14,440 bases of DNA. It comes from JANPII01 sp031424915 (lineage in GTDB: Bacteria; Pseudomonadota; Alphaproteobacteria; Rickettsiales; Midichloriaceae). Both the position numbers and the translations under genes were made by a program. Below the pieces are notes generated by a model. That model was not told the origin of the DNA. It saw only the letters and a program-made list of their open reading frames with translations, and ran no database searches. The stretch is taken from NCBI GenBank assembly GCA_031424915.1, contig JANPII010000015.1:1-14440 (forward strand), written 5' to 3'. Shown here piece by piece: positions 1 through 7,543 of this stretch (its first letter is position 1; every line of letters begins with the position of its first letter).

Positions 1-1878
1 CTGTCGGTGCAAAAGTTTGCTGAGCAGCCGGATTTCTTCGCCTCTATTCCAGAAAGTAAAGCTTGGCTCATACCCTATGATGGACATTCAGCATTATTAT
101 TTATAGCAATGATTGTTTATGCATTTATACCAGTTGGTGGAGATGCACCCTTTATACAACGAATTTTAATTAGCGGTTCTGGCACTCAGCTTCGCAAAGT
201 CTTTTCATACGTTGCATTAATTGATTTTGTTGTTTTACTCACCCTTGCTTCCATATCCATCTTGTTATTATCAACTACAGGGGAGGGAACTTTAAGCAGA
301 GAAGGTATATTCGAAATTATCAAATACAGCATGCATCCAATATTGATAAATGCAATAGTAATTGGCATTCTGGCCGTAACTATGTCAACTGCTGATAGTT
401 GGATAAATGCTGCGGCAGTAATTATATCACATGATATAGTAAAGAAACACAAATCAAATATTACAGATACTCAAGAGGTTATGATTGCCAGAATAGCTAC
501 GCTTGTAGTAGGAGGCAGTGCAGCAATATTAGCAGTAACTGGCAAGAGTGTGTTAACTTTGATTTTAATGGCAAACAACTTTTATCAACCTCTAATTCTC
601 ATTCCACTTGCAGCTGGCTTTTTAGGCTATAAATGCTCAGCACTTGATTATAAACGCTCGGTAGCTTGCGCGATTACAGGAGTGTTTGTGGGTAGCTATA
701 TCGAGGGCGAATTTGGATTCATCTCCCTGCTGTTTGGTATAATCGGTAGCACTATTGGCTTGACTTGGAGCAAGAAATGGACCTTGCCAAGCAGAGGCTC
801 AATAATTAAGAAGCTGCCAGAATATAGCAAGGCTTCTACCATGTTTTTTGCCCTAATCTTTGCTTTAGCTTCAGCAAGTATATTCACTCATCTATACATA
901 GATCAAAAATGGTTTATTGCTGACCTTGCTTTGCCAGGGTGCCTCATTGCAATGATTATAGCATTGCTTATTAAGACGCATGGTGATAGCAGCATTTTCC
1001 TAGATAAGCTTTGTACTGCAGCTGCAGCCATGCTTCTAATTACTGCACTATCAAGCCTTACTTTTAGAACTGGCAGTATATTTAGCACTATGCTACTACT
1101 TTTTACTATAGGAGTAGCACTTGTGTATCGGCAATATTTGCCAACAATATTTGCGCTAGCTCTAGGATTAATCTCGCTATATATCCCAAATATAGGATTA
1201 CATGGCCCTGATGTACCTTTGAGTGCAATACTTATAGGAGTATGTATACTTGGGTCATTGTCTGCCTATATAACCATTAAGGAAATTACTGATTATCTGA
1301 AAGAAGTAATGATACTAGCAACCACAGATGTACTTACCCAGATTTATAATAGGCGCTACCTAGAGATTACGCTGACTGATATGATCCAGCATGCTCAAGC
1401 ACGGGGCAATACATTTTCAATAATGATGCTAGACCTTGATAACTTTGGAGCCTTAAACAAGGACTACACCAGCCATGCAGTAGGCGATGAGTGCCTACGT
1501 GAACTGGCACGCCGTATGAAGAGTAGTGTGCGTCCTATGGATATATGCACCAGGTTCGCAGGAGATGAGTTCATAATCATTATGCCTGATGCTGATATCG
1601 AGGAAGCAATAACTATAGCTGAGCGGGTAAGATGCATAGTAGCAGCAACCCTCTTTAAGATTCCAGCTGAGCCTGGGCAGAGAATGTGTACTATTAGTGC
1701 AGGAGTCACCAACTTAGCAGTAGGCGATACAATGGGCTCAATTATTGCACGCGCAGATGAAGCATTATTTAAAGCTAAAGAAAGAGGGCGCAATATGGTA
1801 CATGCCACTTTTGTGCTCGAAGTAGAACTTGCCCTTAAGCCAGCAGTAAGTAAATCACCTTTGGCTGCTGGCATTTAG
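1..1878 (+). CDS. Sodium:solute symporter-like membrane protein fused to GGDEF diguanylate cyclase (5' end cut off)
   Basis: The reading frame is open to the first base, so the GTG at 7 is probably internal and the N-terminal symporter helices lie outside. Numbering from that GTG, residues about 40-90 (FIQRILISGSG, then a long helix) and the STADSWINAAA segment at 127-137 match the SSF (PutP-like) fold; the Ser/Thr pair of STADS lies where PutP binds sodium. Helices continue through about 430, with a block at 275-430 beyond the SSF core. The C-terminus (about 437-600) is a GGDEF domain: TTDVLTQIYNRR at 439-450, a DLDNF metal-site segment, the inhibitory c-di-GMP site RPMD at 509-512, and the active-site motif AGDEF at 518-522. 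AGDEF is a tolerated variant, so cyclase activity (2 GTP to c-di-GMP) is likely but unproven. SSF-histidine kinase fusions (CbrA type) are well known; this is the analogous c-di-GMP version. The substrate is unknown. It converges on ubiE with two bases between the stops. Confidence 0.85.
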   Translation: MSVQKFAEQPDFFASIPESKAWLIPYDGHSALLFIAMIVYAFIPVGGDAPFIQRILISGSGTQLRKVFSYVALIDFVVLLTLASISILLLSTTGEGTLSREGIFEIIKYSMHPILINAIVIGILAVTMSTADSWINAAAVIISHDIVKKHKSNITDTQEVMIARIATLVVGGSAAILAVTGKSVLTLILMANNFYQPLILIPLAAGFLGYKCSALDYKRSVACAITGVFVGSYIEGEFGFISLLFGIIGSTIGLTWSKKWTLPSRGSIIKKLPEYSKASTMFFALIFALASASIFTHLYIDQKWFIADLALPGCLIAMIIALLIKTHGDSSIFLDKLCTAAAAMLLITALSSLTFRTGSIFSTMLLLFTIGVALVYRQYLPTIFALALGLISLYIPNIGLHGPDVPLSAILIGVCILGSLSAYITIKEITDYLKEVMILATTDVLTQIYNRRYLEITLTDMIQHAQARGNTFSIMMLDLDNFGALNKDYTSHAVGDECLRELARRMKSSVRPMDICTRFAGDEFIIIMPDADIEEAITIAERVRCIVAATLFKIPAEPGQRMCTISAGVTNLAVGDTMGSIIARADEALFKAKERGRNMVHATFVLEVELALKPAVSKSPLAAGI

Positions 1879-1880
1879 GC

Positions 1881-2663
1881 CTAATGATACTTATACCCAA
1901 TGTGGATGGCAACTATGCCAAAGGTAAGTTTAGTATAGCGGACGTCCACAAAACCAGCATCCTCTATCATCGCAGCAAAAGCTGGGGCCTTAGGAAACTG
2001 GCGTATGCTCTCCACCAAATATTGGTAGGCATCGCGGTTTCCTGCAATTAGCCCCCCTATTTTAGGAATAATACGAAATGAATATAATTCATAAAGCCGG
2101 GCTAGGCTTGCATAGCTAACGTTAGAAAACTCCAGGCATACAAACTTACCGCCACGCTTTATAACCCTGTGGGCCTCACTGAGCGCTTGCTCAATATTGG
2201 TGACATTTCGAATACCAAATGAAATAGAGTAATAGTCATAGCTATTATCTGCAAACGGCAACTGCTGTGCATTTCCTTGGACCCATTTCATATACTTAGC
2301 ACAATCCTGGTTATATAGGCGCTTTTGGCCTGCATTTAACATTTCCTGGTTAAGATCGCATACTGTGGCATACGCTCCACCTGAGTCAATAAACTGGCGA
2401 GCGATGTCGCCGGTACCGCCTGCTACATCTAATAGCTCCATATCACAATCAGATGGCAACTCTGCTATCAACCTGCGTTTCCATAGGCGGTGTAGGCCAA
2501 AACTCATCAGATCATTCATCAGATCATAATGATTAGCCACCTGCGAGAACACCTCCTGCACCAAAGGTTGCTTCTGCTCTTCTGCTACTGTGCGAAAACC
2601 AAAGTGTGCTTGCTTAGCTATAGAATTTTTAGGCGTTTGCGATCCGCGGTATTTACTATACAT
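1881..2663 (-). CDS. ubiE: UbiE: ubiquinone/menaquinone biosynthesis C-methyltransferase
   Basis: This SAM-dependent enzyme C-methylates the 2-polyprenyl-6-methoxy-benzoquinol intermediate of ubiquinone synthesis (and demethylmenaquinol where menaquinone is made). The 260-residue protein carries both family signatures: YDLMNDLMSFGLHRLW at 46-61, and HRVIKRGGKFVCLEFS at 165-180. The SAM-binding motif I is LLDVAGGTGD at 77-86, and IRNV at 151-154 is also typical. Length is normal for the family, with about 20 extra residues at the N-terminus. The ATG at 2663 lies six bases after the stop of the STAS gene, so the two are probably cotranscribed from the promoter at 3008-3036. With no other quinone gene nearby, the ubiquinone role is inferred from alphaproteobacterial biology. 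Confidence 0.95.
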   Translation of the reverse strand: MYSKYRGSQTPKNSIAKQAHFGFRTVAEEQKQPLVQEVFSQVANHYDLMNDLMSFGLHRLWKRRLIAELPSDCDMELLDVAGGTGDIARQFIDSGGAYATVCDLNQEMLNAGQKRLYNQDCAKYMKWVQGNAQQLPFADNSYDYYSISFGIRNVTNIEQALSEAHRVIKRGGKFVCLEFSNVSYASLARLYELYSFRIIPKIGGLIAGNRDAYQYLVESIRQFPKAPAFAAMIEDAGFVDVRYTKLTFGIVAIHIGYKYH

Positions 2664-2669
2664 AATTTC

Positions 2670-2978
2670 CTAATCTTCAATTTCAAATACTGTGTCAAAG
2701 CGTGCATTTTCCAGGATCTGGCGTACTTGCCCTTTTGGACCTTTCAGTATTAAATCCTTGCCTGCTTTCTGACTACGATCGCGTGACAGCAGAAGTATGC
2801 CAAGCGCCGATGAGTCAATAAATTCCACTTCCCGCAAATCAAACACCACACCTTTCAGGCTAGCTGTAATGGTCGATTCTGCAATTGCCATAAATGACTT
2901 GCTGTCAGCAAATGAAAAGCGTCCCCGCATTATTAATACTGTCATTTCACTGCCATTATCTTGTACTATAAATTCCAT
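2670..2978 (-). CDS. STAS-domain protein (anti-sigma factor antagonist / SpoIIAA-like)
   Basis: A single STAS domain of 102 residues with no other module. The beta strand VVFDLREVEFI (44-54) is followed by DSSALGIL (55-62), where SpoIIAA-type antagonists carry the phosphorylated serine, so regulation by a serine kinase/phosphatase is possible. The frame extends to an ATG at 3017, but the start at 2978 is preferred: the STAS fold begins at MEFIVQDNG, and a good promoter (3008-3036) would initiate near 3001, leaving the farther ATG outside the transcript. In proteobacteria such proteins serve either partner-switch signalling or, as MlaB, a phospholipid ABC transporter. No anti-sigma kinase or mla gene is present here, so the partner is unknown. 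The stop is six bases before ubiE. Confidence 0.8.
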   Translation of the reverse strand: MEFIVQDNGSEMTVLIMRGRFSFADSKSFMAIAESTITASLKGVVFDLREVEFIDSSALGILLLSRDRSQKAGKDLILKGPKGQVRQILENARFDTVFEIED

Positions 2979-3007
2979 ACTCACTGCCCATATTAATCCT
3001 TGCTGAC

Positions 3008-3036
3008 ATACTAACAAGTTTCTGGAGTATTGCCAA
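3008..3036 (-). promoter_or_regulatory. Predicted promoter of the STAS-ubiE unit
   Basis: On the minus strand TTGGCA (3036-3031) and TAGTAT (3013-3008) are separated by exactly 17 bases, matching sigma-70 hexamers at five and four of six positions. Initiation near 3001 would give a leader of about 22 bases before the ATG at 2978. Prediction from sequence only. Confidence 0.5.
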
Positions 3037-3051
3037 TACGTTTTACAGGGG

Positions 3052-3080
3052 TTGTCGGTATATAGAGAACATGCTATGTT
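3052..3080 (+). promoter_or_regulatory. Predicted promoter of aatA
   Basis: TTGTCG (3052-3057) and TATGTT (3075-3080), 17 bases apart, each match the sigma-70 consensus at four of six positions. The site is divergent from, and about 15 bases away from, the predicted STAS-ubiE promoter. An AAGGTA ribosome-binding sequence lies just before the ATG at 3112. Confidence 0.35.
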
Positions 3081-3111
3081 TAATATAAGTAAATAATTTA
3101 AGGTATCCTAT

Positions 3112-4317
3112 ATGTCTTTTCTTTCTCGTCGTTTGGCTATTGTGAAGCCATCTGCAACTTTAGCCATCAATAGCCGTGCATTAGAGCTGAAAACGCAAGG
3201 AAAAGATGTGATAAATTTAGGGGTCGGTGAGCCAGATTTTGATACAGAGCAGCATGTAAAACAAGCGGCAATTAAAGCGATAAATAATGGTGCAACTAAA
3301 TATACCACCGTTAGTGGCACCAAGGAATTGCGTCAGGCAATATGTAATAAATTCAAGCGAGAAAATGCATTGGAATATAGCCTAGAAGAGGTTGTTGCTG
3401 GTACTGGTGCTAAGCAACTACTATTCAATGCTTTAATTTCTACAGTCGATCAGGGAGACGAAGTAATTGTGCCAGCACCATACTGGGGTTCTTATGAGGA
3501 AATGGTGGCCTTTGCTGAAGGCACCCCTGTAATTATCCAGGGAGCGGCAGAAAGGGGGTTTAAGATAACTCCACAGCAGTTGGAGTTAGCGATAACTAAT
3601 CGGACCAAATGGCTAATGCTGAATTCACCAAGCAACCCTTCTGGGGCAGTTTATAGTGCTACAGAGCTTAAAGGCTTAGCTGAGGTACTAATGGCACACC
3701 CACATGTTCATATCTTATCCGATGATATCTATGAACATATTATTTTTGATGACCTAAAATTTGTAAATATTTTGCAGGTACAGCCGGAATTGCGTGACCG
3801 TACACTTATAGTTAACGGAGTATCTAAAAGCTACGCGATGACAGGATGGCGCCTGGGTTATGCTGCAGGTCCCATTGAGATTATCAAGGCGATGATCACG
3901 GTGCAGTCACATAGTACTTCTTGTCCTTCTTCCATAAGCCAAGCAGCAGCTGTTGAAGCATTGAATGGCCCACAAACATTCTTAGAAACGCAATGCCGGG
4001 CCTTTACCAAACGACGCGATCTAGTGGTTCGTATGCTCAATGACATTCCACATGTCGAATGTCAAAAGCCGCAAGGGGCATTTTATGTGTTTCCTGATTT
4101 CCGTGAGTTTATGGGAATGCATACGGCAGAGGGCAAAGTAATAAATGACTGTAATGCCATTTCTGCCTACCTACTGGAGGAAGCACAGGTGGCGCTGGTG
4201 CCAGGTTCTGCGTTTGGTATGCCGGGGTTTTTACGTATATCGTATCCGGTTTCTGAGCAGGTTTTAGAATCAGCATGCCACCGCATTGCTCGAGCTTGTG
4301 GCAAATTAAAGGCATAA
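3112..4317 (+). CDS. aatA: Aspartate aminotransferase, class I PLP-dependent
   Basis: Transfers the amino group between aspartate and 2-oxoglutarate, linking amino acid pools to the TCA cycle; alphaproteobacterial enzymes of this class can also use prephenate or aromatic acids. The 401-residue length is typical. Visible hallmarks are LGVGEPDFDTE near residue 38, PAPYW near 123, NSPSNPSGA near 171 (the Asn contacts PLP), SDDIYEH near 204, the Schiff-base lysine K239 in SKSYAMTGWRLGY, and the C-terminal substrate arginine in FLRISYPVS. From memory, the order and wording of these motifs closely resemble Rickettsia AatA. It starts at an ATG behind AAGGTA and is transcribed alone, divergent from the STAS-ubiE unit. 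No odd substitution at an active-site position was seen. Confidence 0.95.
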   Translation: MSFLSRRLAIVKPSATLAINSRALELKTQGKDVINLGVGEPDFDTEQHVKQAAIKAINNGATKYTTVSGTKELRQAICNKFKRENALEYSLEEVVAGTGAKQLLFNALISTVDQGDEVIVPAPYWGSYEEMVAFAEGTPVIIQGAAERGFKITPQQLELAITNRTKWLMLNSPSNPSGAVYSATELKGLAEVLMAHPHVHILSDDIYEHIIFDDLKFVNILQVQPELRDRTLIVNGVSKSYAMTGWRLGYAAGPIEIIKAMITVQSHSTSCPSSISQAAAVEALNGPQTFLETQCRAFTKRRDLVVRMLNDIPHVECQKPQGAFYVFPDFREFMGMHTAEGKVINDCNAISAYLLEEAQVALVPGSAFGMPGFLRISYPVSEQVLESACHRIARACGKLKA

Positions 4318-4387
4318 GGTATGCGTTCAGAGAAGAGAATTTTGTTTCAGTTAAGGTCAAAAGGTGCTGATACGGGCTATAAATCCT

Positions 4388-4476
4388 CTTTGCGAGGAGG
4401 TTCTAAATGAACCTCCGAAGCAATCCAGTAAAATACTATTTCTGGATTGCAGCAGACCTTCGGTGCTCGCAATGAC
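4388..4476. repeat. Paired REP-like hairpin units in inverted orientation
   Basis: Two related units face each other. Unit 1 (4388-4428) starts TTTGCGAG, contains a perfect 8-bp stem GGAGGTTC/GAACCTCC (4396-4403 and 4409-4416, 5-base loop) and ends GCAATCCAG. Unit 2 (4442-4476) is the reverse orientation, CTGGATTGC through GCTCGCAATGAC. On the complementary strand it contains TCATTGCGAGCACCGAAGGT, which is repeated exactly at 11414-11433. The arms pair across a loop of about 13 bases. There is no T-run, so this is more likely a dispersed repeat than an intrinsic terminator, although it lies between convergent genes. Confidence 0.75.
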
Positions 4477-4568
4477 CCTATAATAGGTGTTTTCAATAAT
4501 ATTAATAAAAACCTTAACCCACTTCATTGAACAAATACGGCATAAGAGCTTCACCATTAAGGATTTCA

Positions 4569-4688
4569 GCAAAGTGTTTAAATTATACGCAAGGCCTCTT
4601 GTAGCGCTCCCCTTTGGGGGGTGAGGGCTTGCGGGGCGCGCTTATTTACGTATGCCACGCGCAAAGACGTTTGCCATAAACACTTTGC
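4569..4688. repeat. 120-bp segment bounded by perfect 12-bp inverted repeats
   Basis: GCAAAGTGTTTA at 4569-4580 is matched exactly by its reverse complement TAAACACTTTGC at 4677-4688. The interior is much more GC-rich than its surroundings and contains CTCCCC/GGGGTGAG-type pairing (CCCC TTTG GGGG near 4609-4620). The right end stops two bases short of the stop codon of the J-domain gene. It could be a miniature mobile element with terminal repeats or a long stem serving as transcript end. No target-site duplication is evident immediately outside the repeats. Confidence 0.55.
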
Positions 4689-4690
4689 AA

Positions 4691-5098
4691 TTAAACCAGC
4701 AAGTCTTTAGCGCGGATCAGTTGCTCGGCAATATACTGCGAGCCGCCTTGATCTGGGTGATTCTTCAGCATCAATCTTTTGAAGGCCGACATTATTTCTT
4801 CTTTACTTGCATTTTCACCCACTCCTAGAATTTGTCTCGCTTCTTTGGGTGTCATAGTAGCACTAGCCTCACTGACATTGCGGTAAGTCTTGCCGCGCTT
4901 TTTAAATAACGGCAGCAGTGCGGGTAATAACATCAGGATATTAAGCAATAAAGCGGGGGTGCGCAGTAGAAAAAAAACAGCTGCCAGTATACTACTTAGG
5001 CGTAGTGCCGCCGTAGCACGACGATCTCCGCACTGCCACTTATAAATAAAGAATGCCAGCAATAGTACTAATACAATAATCAAAAGTGGGTAGATCAC
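4691..5098 (-). CDS. Membrane-anchored J-domain protein, TIM14/Pam18-like
   Basis: The 135-residue protein begins with a hydrophobic helix (2-19), has a second hydrophobic stretch (about 35-65), a basic linker (KKRGKTYR) and a C-terminal J domain from about 83. The DnaK-stimulating HPD is at 114-116. The wording EARQILGVGENASKEEI through LKNHPDQGGSQYIAEQLIRAKDLL follows the mitochondrial Tim14/Pam18 pattern (HPD followed by Q/KGGS.YIA..I..AKDLL). This C-terminal J-domain layout differs from DnaJ. The expected role is to recruit DnaK to the cytoplasmic face of the inner membrane; a link to protein translocation is known only for the mitochondrial relative. Translation starts at GTG (5096-5098), overlapping the pseudouridine synthase stop by four bases (GTGA), which implies coupling. 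Confidence 0.85.
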   Translation of the reverse strand: MIYPLLIIVLVLLLAFFIYKWQCGDRRATAALRLSSILAAVFFLLRTPALLLNILMLLPALLPLFKKRGKTYRNVSEASATMTPKEARQILGVGENASKEEIMSAFKRLMLKNHPDQGGSQYIAEQLIRAKDLLV

Positions 5099-6057
5099 AG
5101 TTTTTCAAATCCCAATGCATTCATACTATTTTGGAAAAACTCCGGAGGTGGAGCAGTAAATTTTAAGTCTCTGCCATTCAACTGCAGCTCAATACGATAG
5201 GCATGTAAGTGGAGCTTATGTTGGTTGATCCCAGTTAACTCTGAAATACGCCTGCCATACTTATCATCCCCTAATATTGGGCATCCTAGCAGTTGGCTAT
5301 GTACACGGATTTGATGAGTACGCCCTGTAAGTGGGGTAAATTCCATTAAAGTAACTTGATTCAGCACATAATCTAATACCCTATATTCTGTTACTGCATA
5401 CTTACTCTTTTCAGCATTAGGCTGCACCCGCTCCACTCCTTCTCTCTTTTCCTTGCCAATAGGCGCTCTTATAACGCCCTCCTTTGCTTTAGGCACCCCC
5501 GCTAGCATCGCTATATAGCTCTTATGTACTTTTCTGTCATGAAAAGCGCTGGCAATGGTGGCGGCTATTTGTGGAGAGCGTGCCAGCAGCATAACCCCGC
5601 TGGTCTCTTTATCTAAGCGATGGACTAAACGTGGCGCCCATTCAGCCCCAAAGCGCCAATACTGCGCTATTTCATCCACACTAATATGTACTTTGGTCCC
5701 GCCTTGGGAAGCCAGGCCCACTGGTTTATTCAGCACGATTATATCATCATCCATATATATAATGGCAGACTCTAGATCTTTAGCCATCCGAGCTAAACGT
5801 TGTTCGCTTATTCTGGGTGTATCTGTAATATGGCTTGTATCTTCATGAATGTGGCGTGCTAGATCAGGAAAGCGTAGCTCATCACTAGTCGCAAGTTTAT
5901 CAGACACCTTTACACGTCCTCCATTAAGGCGGACCTGCCCAGTACGGGCTAATTTTGCCACTACCGTAAAAGATACAGCCGGGTAGTAACGCTTAAACCA
6001 TTTGTCTAGTCGAATACCATTATCACCAGGTCCAACTTGGATATGATTGATTTGCAT
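5095..6057 (-). CDS. RluC/RluD-family 23S rRNA pseudouridine synthase
   Basis: Isomerises selected uridines of large-subunit rRNA. An N-terminal S4 RNA-binding domain (about 14-65: IRLDKWFKRYYP, LARTGQVRLNGGRVK) precedes the catalytic domain (about 97-290). The catalytic aspartate is D149 in HRLDKETSG (147-155), and further family motifs are VLNKPVGLASQGG near 108-120 and LTGRTHQIRVHSQLLGCPILGD in the C-terminal half. The length of 320 fits RluC/RluD. RluC and RluD cannot be separated by eye; the S4 wording and the insert between domains favour the RluC group common in alphaproteobacteria. It starts at ATG 6057 behind AAGGTAAAG and is the first gene of a two-gene unit with the J-domain gene. 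Confidence 0.9.
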   Translation of the reverse strand: MQINHIQVGPGDNGIRLDKWFKRYYPAVSFTVVAKLARTGQVRLNGGRVKVSDKLATSDELRFPDLARHIHEDTSHITDTPRISEQRLARMAKDLESAIIYMDDDIIVLNKPVGLASQGGTKVHISVDEIAQYWRFGAEWAPRLVHRLDKETSGVMLLARSPQIAATIASAFHDRKVHKSYIAMLAGVPKAKEGVIRAPIGKEKREGVERVQPNAEKSKYAVTEYRVLDYVLNQVTLMEFTPLTGRTHQIRVHSQLLGCPILGDDKYGRRISELTGINQHKLHLHAYRIELQLNGRDLKFTAPPPEFFQNSMNALGFEKL

Positions 6058-6080
6058 GAATCTTTACCTTAATGTTTTTT

Positions 6081-6086
6081 TATAAT
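6081..6086 (+). promoter_or_regulatory. Candidate -10 element for fliI
   Basis: A perfect TATAAT lies 19 bases before the fliI ATG in the 48-base divergent space. No good -35 hexamer sits 16-18 bases upstream. On the other strand TATAAA (6091-6086) could serve the pseudouridine synthase gene, so the two promoters would overlap. Confidence 0.35.
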
Positions 6087-6105
6087 TTATAGTAACAGCG
6101 CTGCC

Positions 6106-7455
6106 ATGAAACCAACACTCAAACAAAACCCTAGCTCTTTGCGCCAAATCACCAATACGGTGGAGATGATAGCAGATTTTACTGTAAAAGGCAAAGTATA
6201 TGCTATCAAGGGTTTGTTAGTAGAGGCATCAGGTTTAGCACGATTTGCCAGCCTTGGGTCGCATTGCTATATCACTAAGCGTACTGGGGAAGTAATAGCG
6301 GCTGAAGTAGTCGGTTTGCGTAATGAGATTACTATGCTGATGCCATTTGGTAACCTTGATGGGGTTGGCAGCGGTTGCCAAGTAGAATTAGGTGCAGCTG
6401 AGGATGTTATCTATCCTGATTTAAGTTGGATTGGGCGGGTCATTGATGCCTTTGGTAATCCTATTGATGGTAAAGGACCTTTGCTTATGGGAACATTACC
6501 GTATCGTCTTAAGGAGCTACCCCCACCAGCTTATACCAGAAAACGTGTAGGGAAACGTATGCGTACAGGCATACGAGCTATTGATACTTTCTTGACGTGC
6601 TGCCAGGGTCAACGCATGGGTATTTTTGCTGGCTCTGGTGTGGGTAAATCTGTACTTATTGCGATGTGTACTAAATTTGCTCAAACTGATGTAAAGGTCG
6701 TTGGTATGATTGGTGAACGAGGCAGAGAAGTTCAGGAATTTTTGCAAGATTATCTAAAGGAAGAAGGTATGAGCAGCGCCACGGTGGTCGTTGCAACCTC
6801 AGATGAACCTGCATTAACTAGACGCCGTGCAGCATACATGACTATGGCGCTCAGCGAATATTATCGTGATCAGGGCAAGCATGTTTTATGCATGATGGAT
6901 AATGTAACGCGCTTCGCTATGGCCCAGCGCGAAATTGGATTAGCTAGTGGGGAACCCCCTACTACTAAAGGCTATACTCCTAGTGTTTTTGTGGAGCTAC
7001 CTAAGTTATTAGAACGTGCAGGGCCTGGGGTGAATGGTACAGGAGACATCAGCGCTTTGTTCAGCATTTTGGTAGATGGAGATGATCACAATGAACCGAT
7101 CGCTGATGCCGTGCGTGGTCTTCTCGATGGCCATATAGTATTAACGCGCGATATAGCGCAAAGGAGGTATCCAGCTATTGATGTGCTTGCGAGTATCTCG
7201 CGAATGGTGCCGATGTGCAACTCTGATGCGGAAAATCAGGTAATAATGAAGGCCCGCCAGCTTATGTCTAGCTATGAAGAGATGATAGATATGATCCGCT
7301 TAGGACTATATAAACATGGTAGTGATCAACAGGTAGATGCAGCTATTACTTATAGACAACAGCTGGAAGACTTTTTACAACAAGAACTAAGCTATGATGC
7401 AAGCCACGAAAGGATATATGACTTGCTAGCAAGTTGTTGCGGGCAAAGCAAGTAA
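6106..7455 (+). CDS. fliI: Flagellum-specific ATPase FliI (flagellar type III export)
   Basis: FliI is the hexameric ATPase at the base of the flagellar export apparatus and resembles the F1 beta subunit. In the 449-residue protein the Walker A is AGSGVGKS at 175-182 with K181, the catalytic glutamate is in GERGRE (203-208), and Walker B ends at D265 in VLCMMDNVTR. The N-terminal beta-barrel region precedes the P-loop domain, and IGRVIDAFGNPIDG (109-122) and SGEPPTTKGYTPSVF (281-295) are typical of FliI/SctN enzymes. The FAGSGVGKSVL wording agrees with alphaproteobacterial FliI. A virulence-type SctN is the alternative, but no secretion genes are nearby. FliJ, the usual neighbour, is absent: the next gene is an unrelated membrane protein. 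The ribosome-binding site before ATG 6106 is weak. Confidence 0.88.
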   Translation: MKPTLKQNPSSLRQITNTVEMIADFTVKGKVYAIKGLLVEASGLARFASLGSHCYITKRTGEVIAAEVVGLRNEITMLMPFGNLDGVGSGCQVELGAAEDVIYPDLSWIGRVIDAFGNPIDGKGPLLMGTLPYRLKELPPPAYTRKRVGKRMRTGIRAIDTFLTCCQGQRMGIFAGSGVGKSVLIAMCTKFAQTDVKVVGMIGERGREVQEFLQDYLKEEGMSSATVVVATSDEPALTRRRAAYMTMALSEYYRDQGKHVLCMMDNVTRFAMAQREIGLASGEPPTTKGYTPSVFVELPKLLERAGPGVNGTGDISALFSILVDGDDHNEPIADAVRGLLDGHIVLTRDIAQRRYPAIDVLASISRMVPMCNSDAENQVIMKARQLMSSYEEMIDMIRLGLYKHGSDQQVDAAITYRQQLEDFLQQELSYDASHERIYDLLASCCGQSK

Positions 7456-7479
7456 TGTTGAATTTTTACATAATGAAGT

Positions 7480-7508
7480 TTGCATTATGATTAATAAGAT
7501 GGTATAAT
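7480..7508 (+). promoter_or_regulatory. Predicted promoter upstream of the unknown gene and ccmH
   Basis: TTGCAT (7480-7485) and a perfect TATAAT (7503-7508) are separated by 17 bases. Initiation near 7515 would leave a leader of about 29 bases including an AAAGG sequence before the ATG at 7544. It suggests that the unknown gene and ccmH form a unit independent of fliI. Confidence 0.5.
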
Positions 7509-7543
7509 TGCATTTCATAAATCAACAATAAAAGGTAAAAGTT

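Noticed and set aside
7..9. GTG as the start of the symporter-GGDEF gene
   Set aside because: The frame is open to base 1 and the protein lacks the early SSF helices, so the true start lies outside the window.
2529..2753. Plus-strand open frame of 74 codons
   Set aside because: It lies opposite ubiE and the STAS gene, whose motifs are unmistakable; its product has no recognisable composition.
2978..3017. Longer STAS protein starting at ATG 3017
   Set aside because: The extra 13 residues do not fit the domain, and the predicted promoter would start transcription downstream of that ATG.
4396..4416. Stem GGAGGTTC/GAACCTCC as the aatA terminator
   Set aside because: There is no T-run and the stem is part of a repeat unit; a termination role cannot be supported.
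6106..7455. Type III virulence ATPase (SctN) or F1 beta subunit
   Set aside because: The motif wording fits FliI better, no secretion-system genes are nearby, and the atp genes in this window are membrane-sector only.
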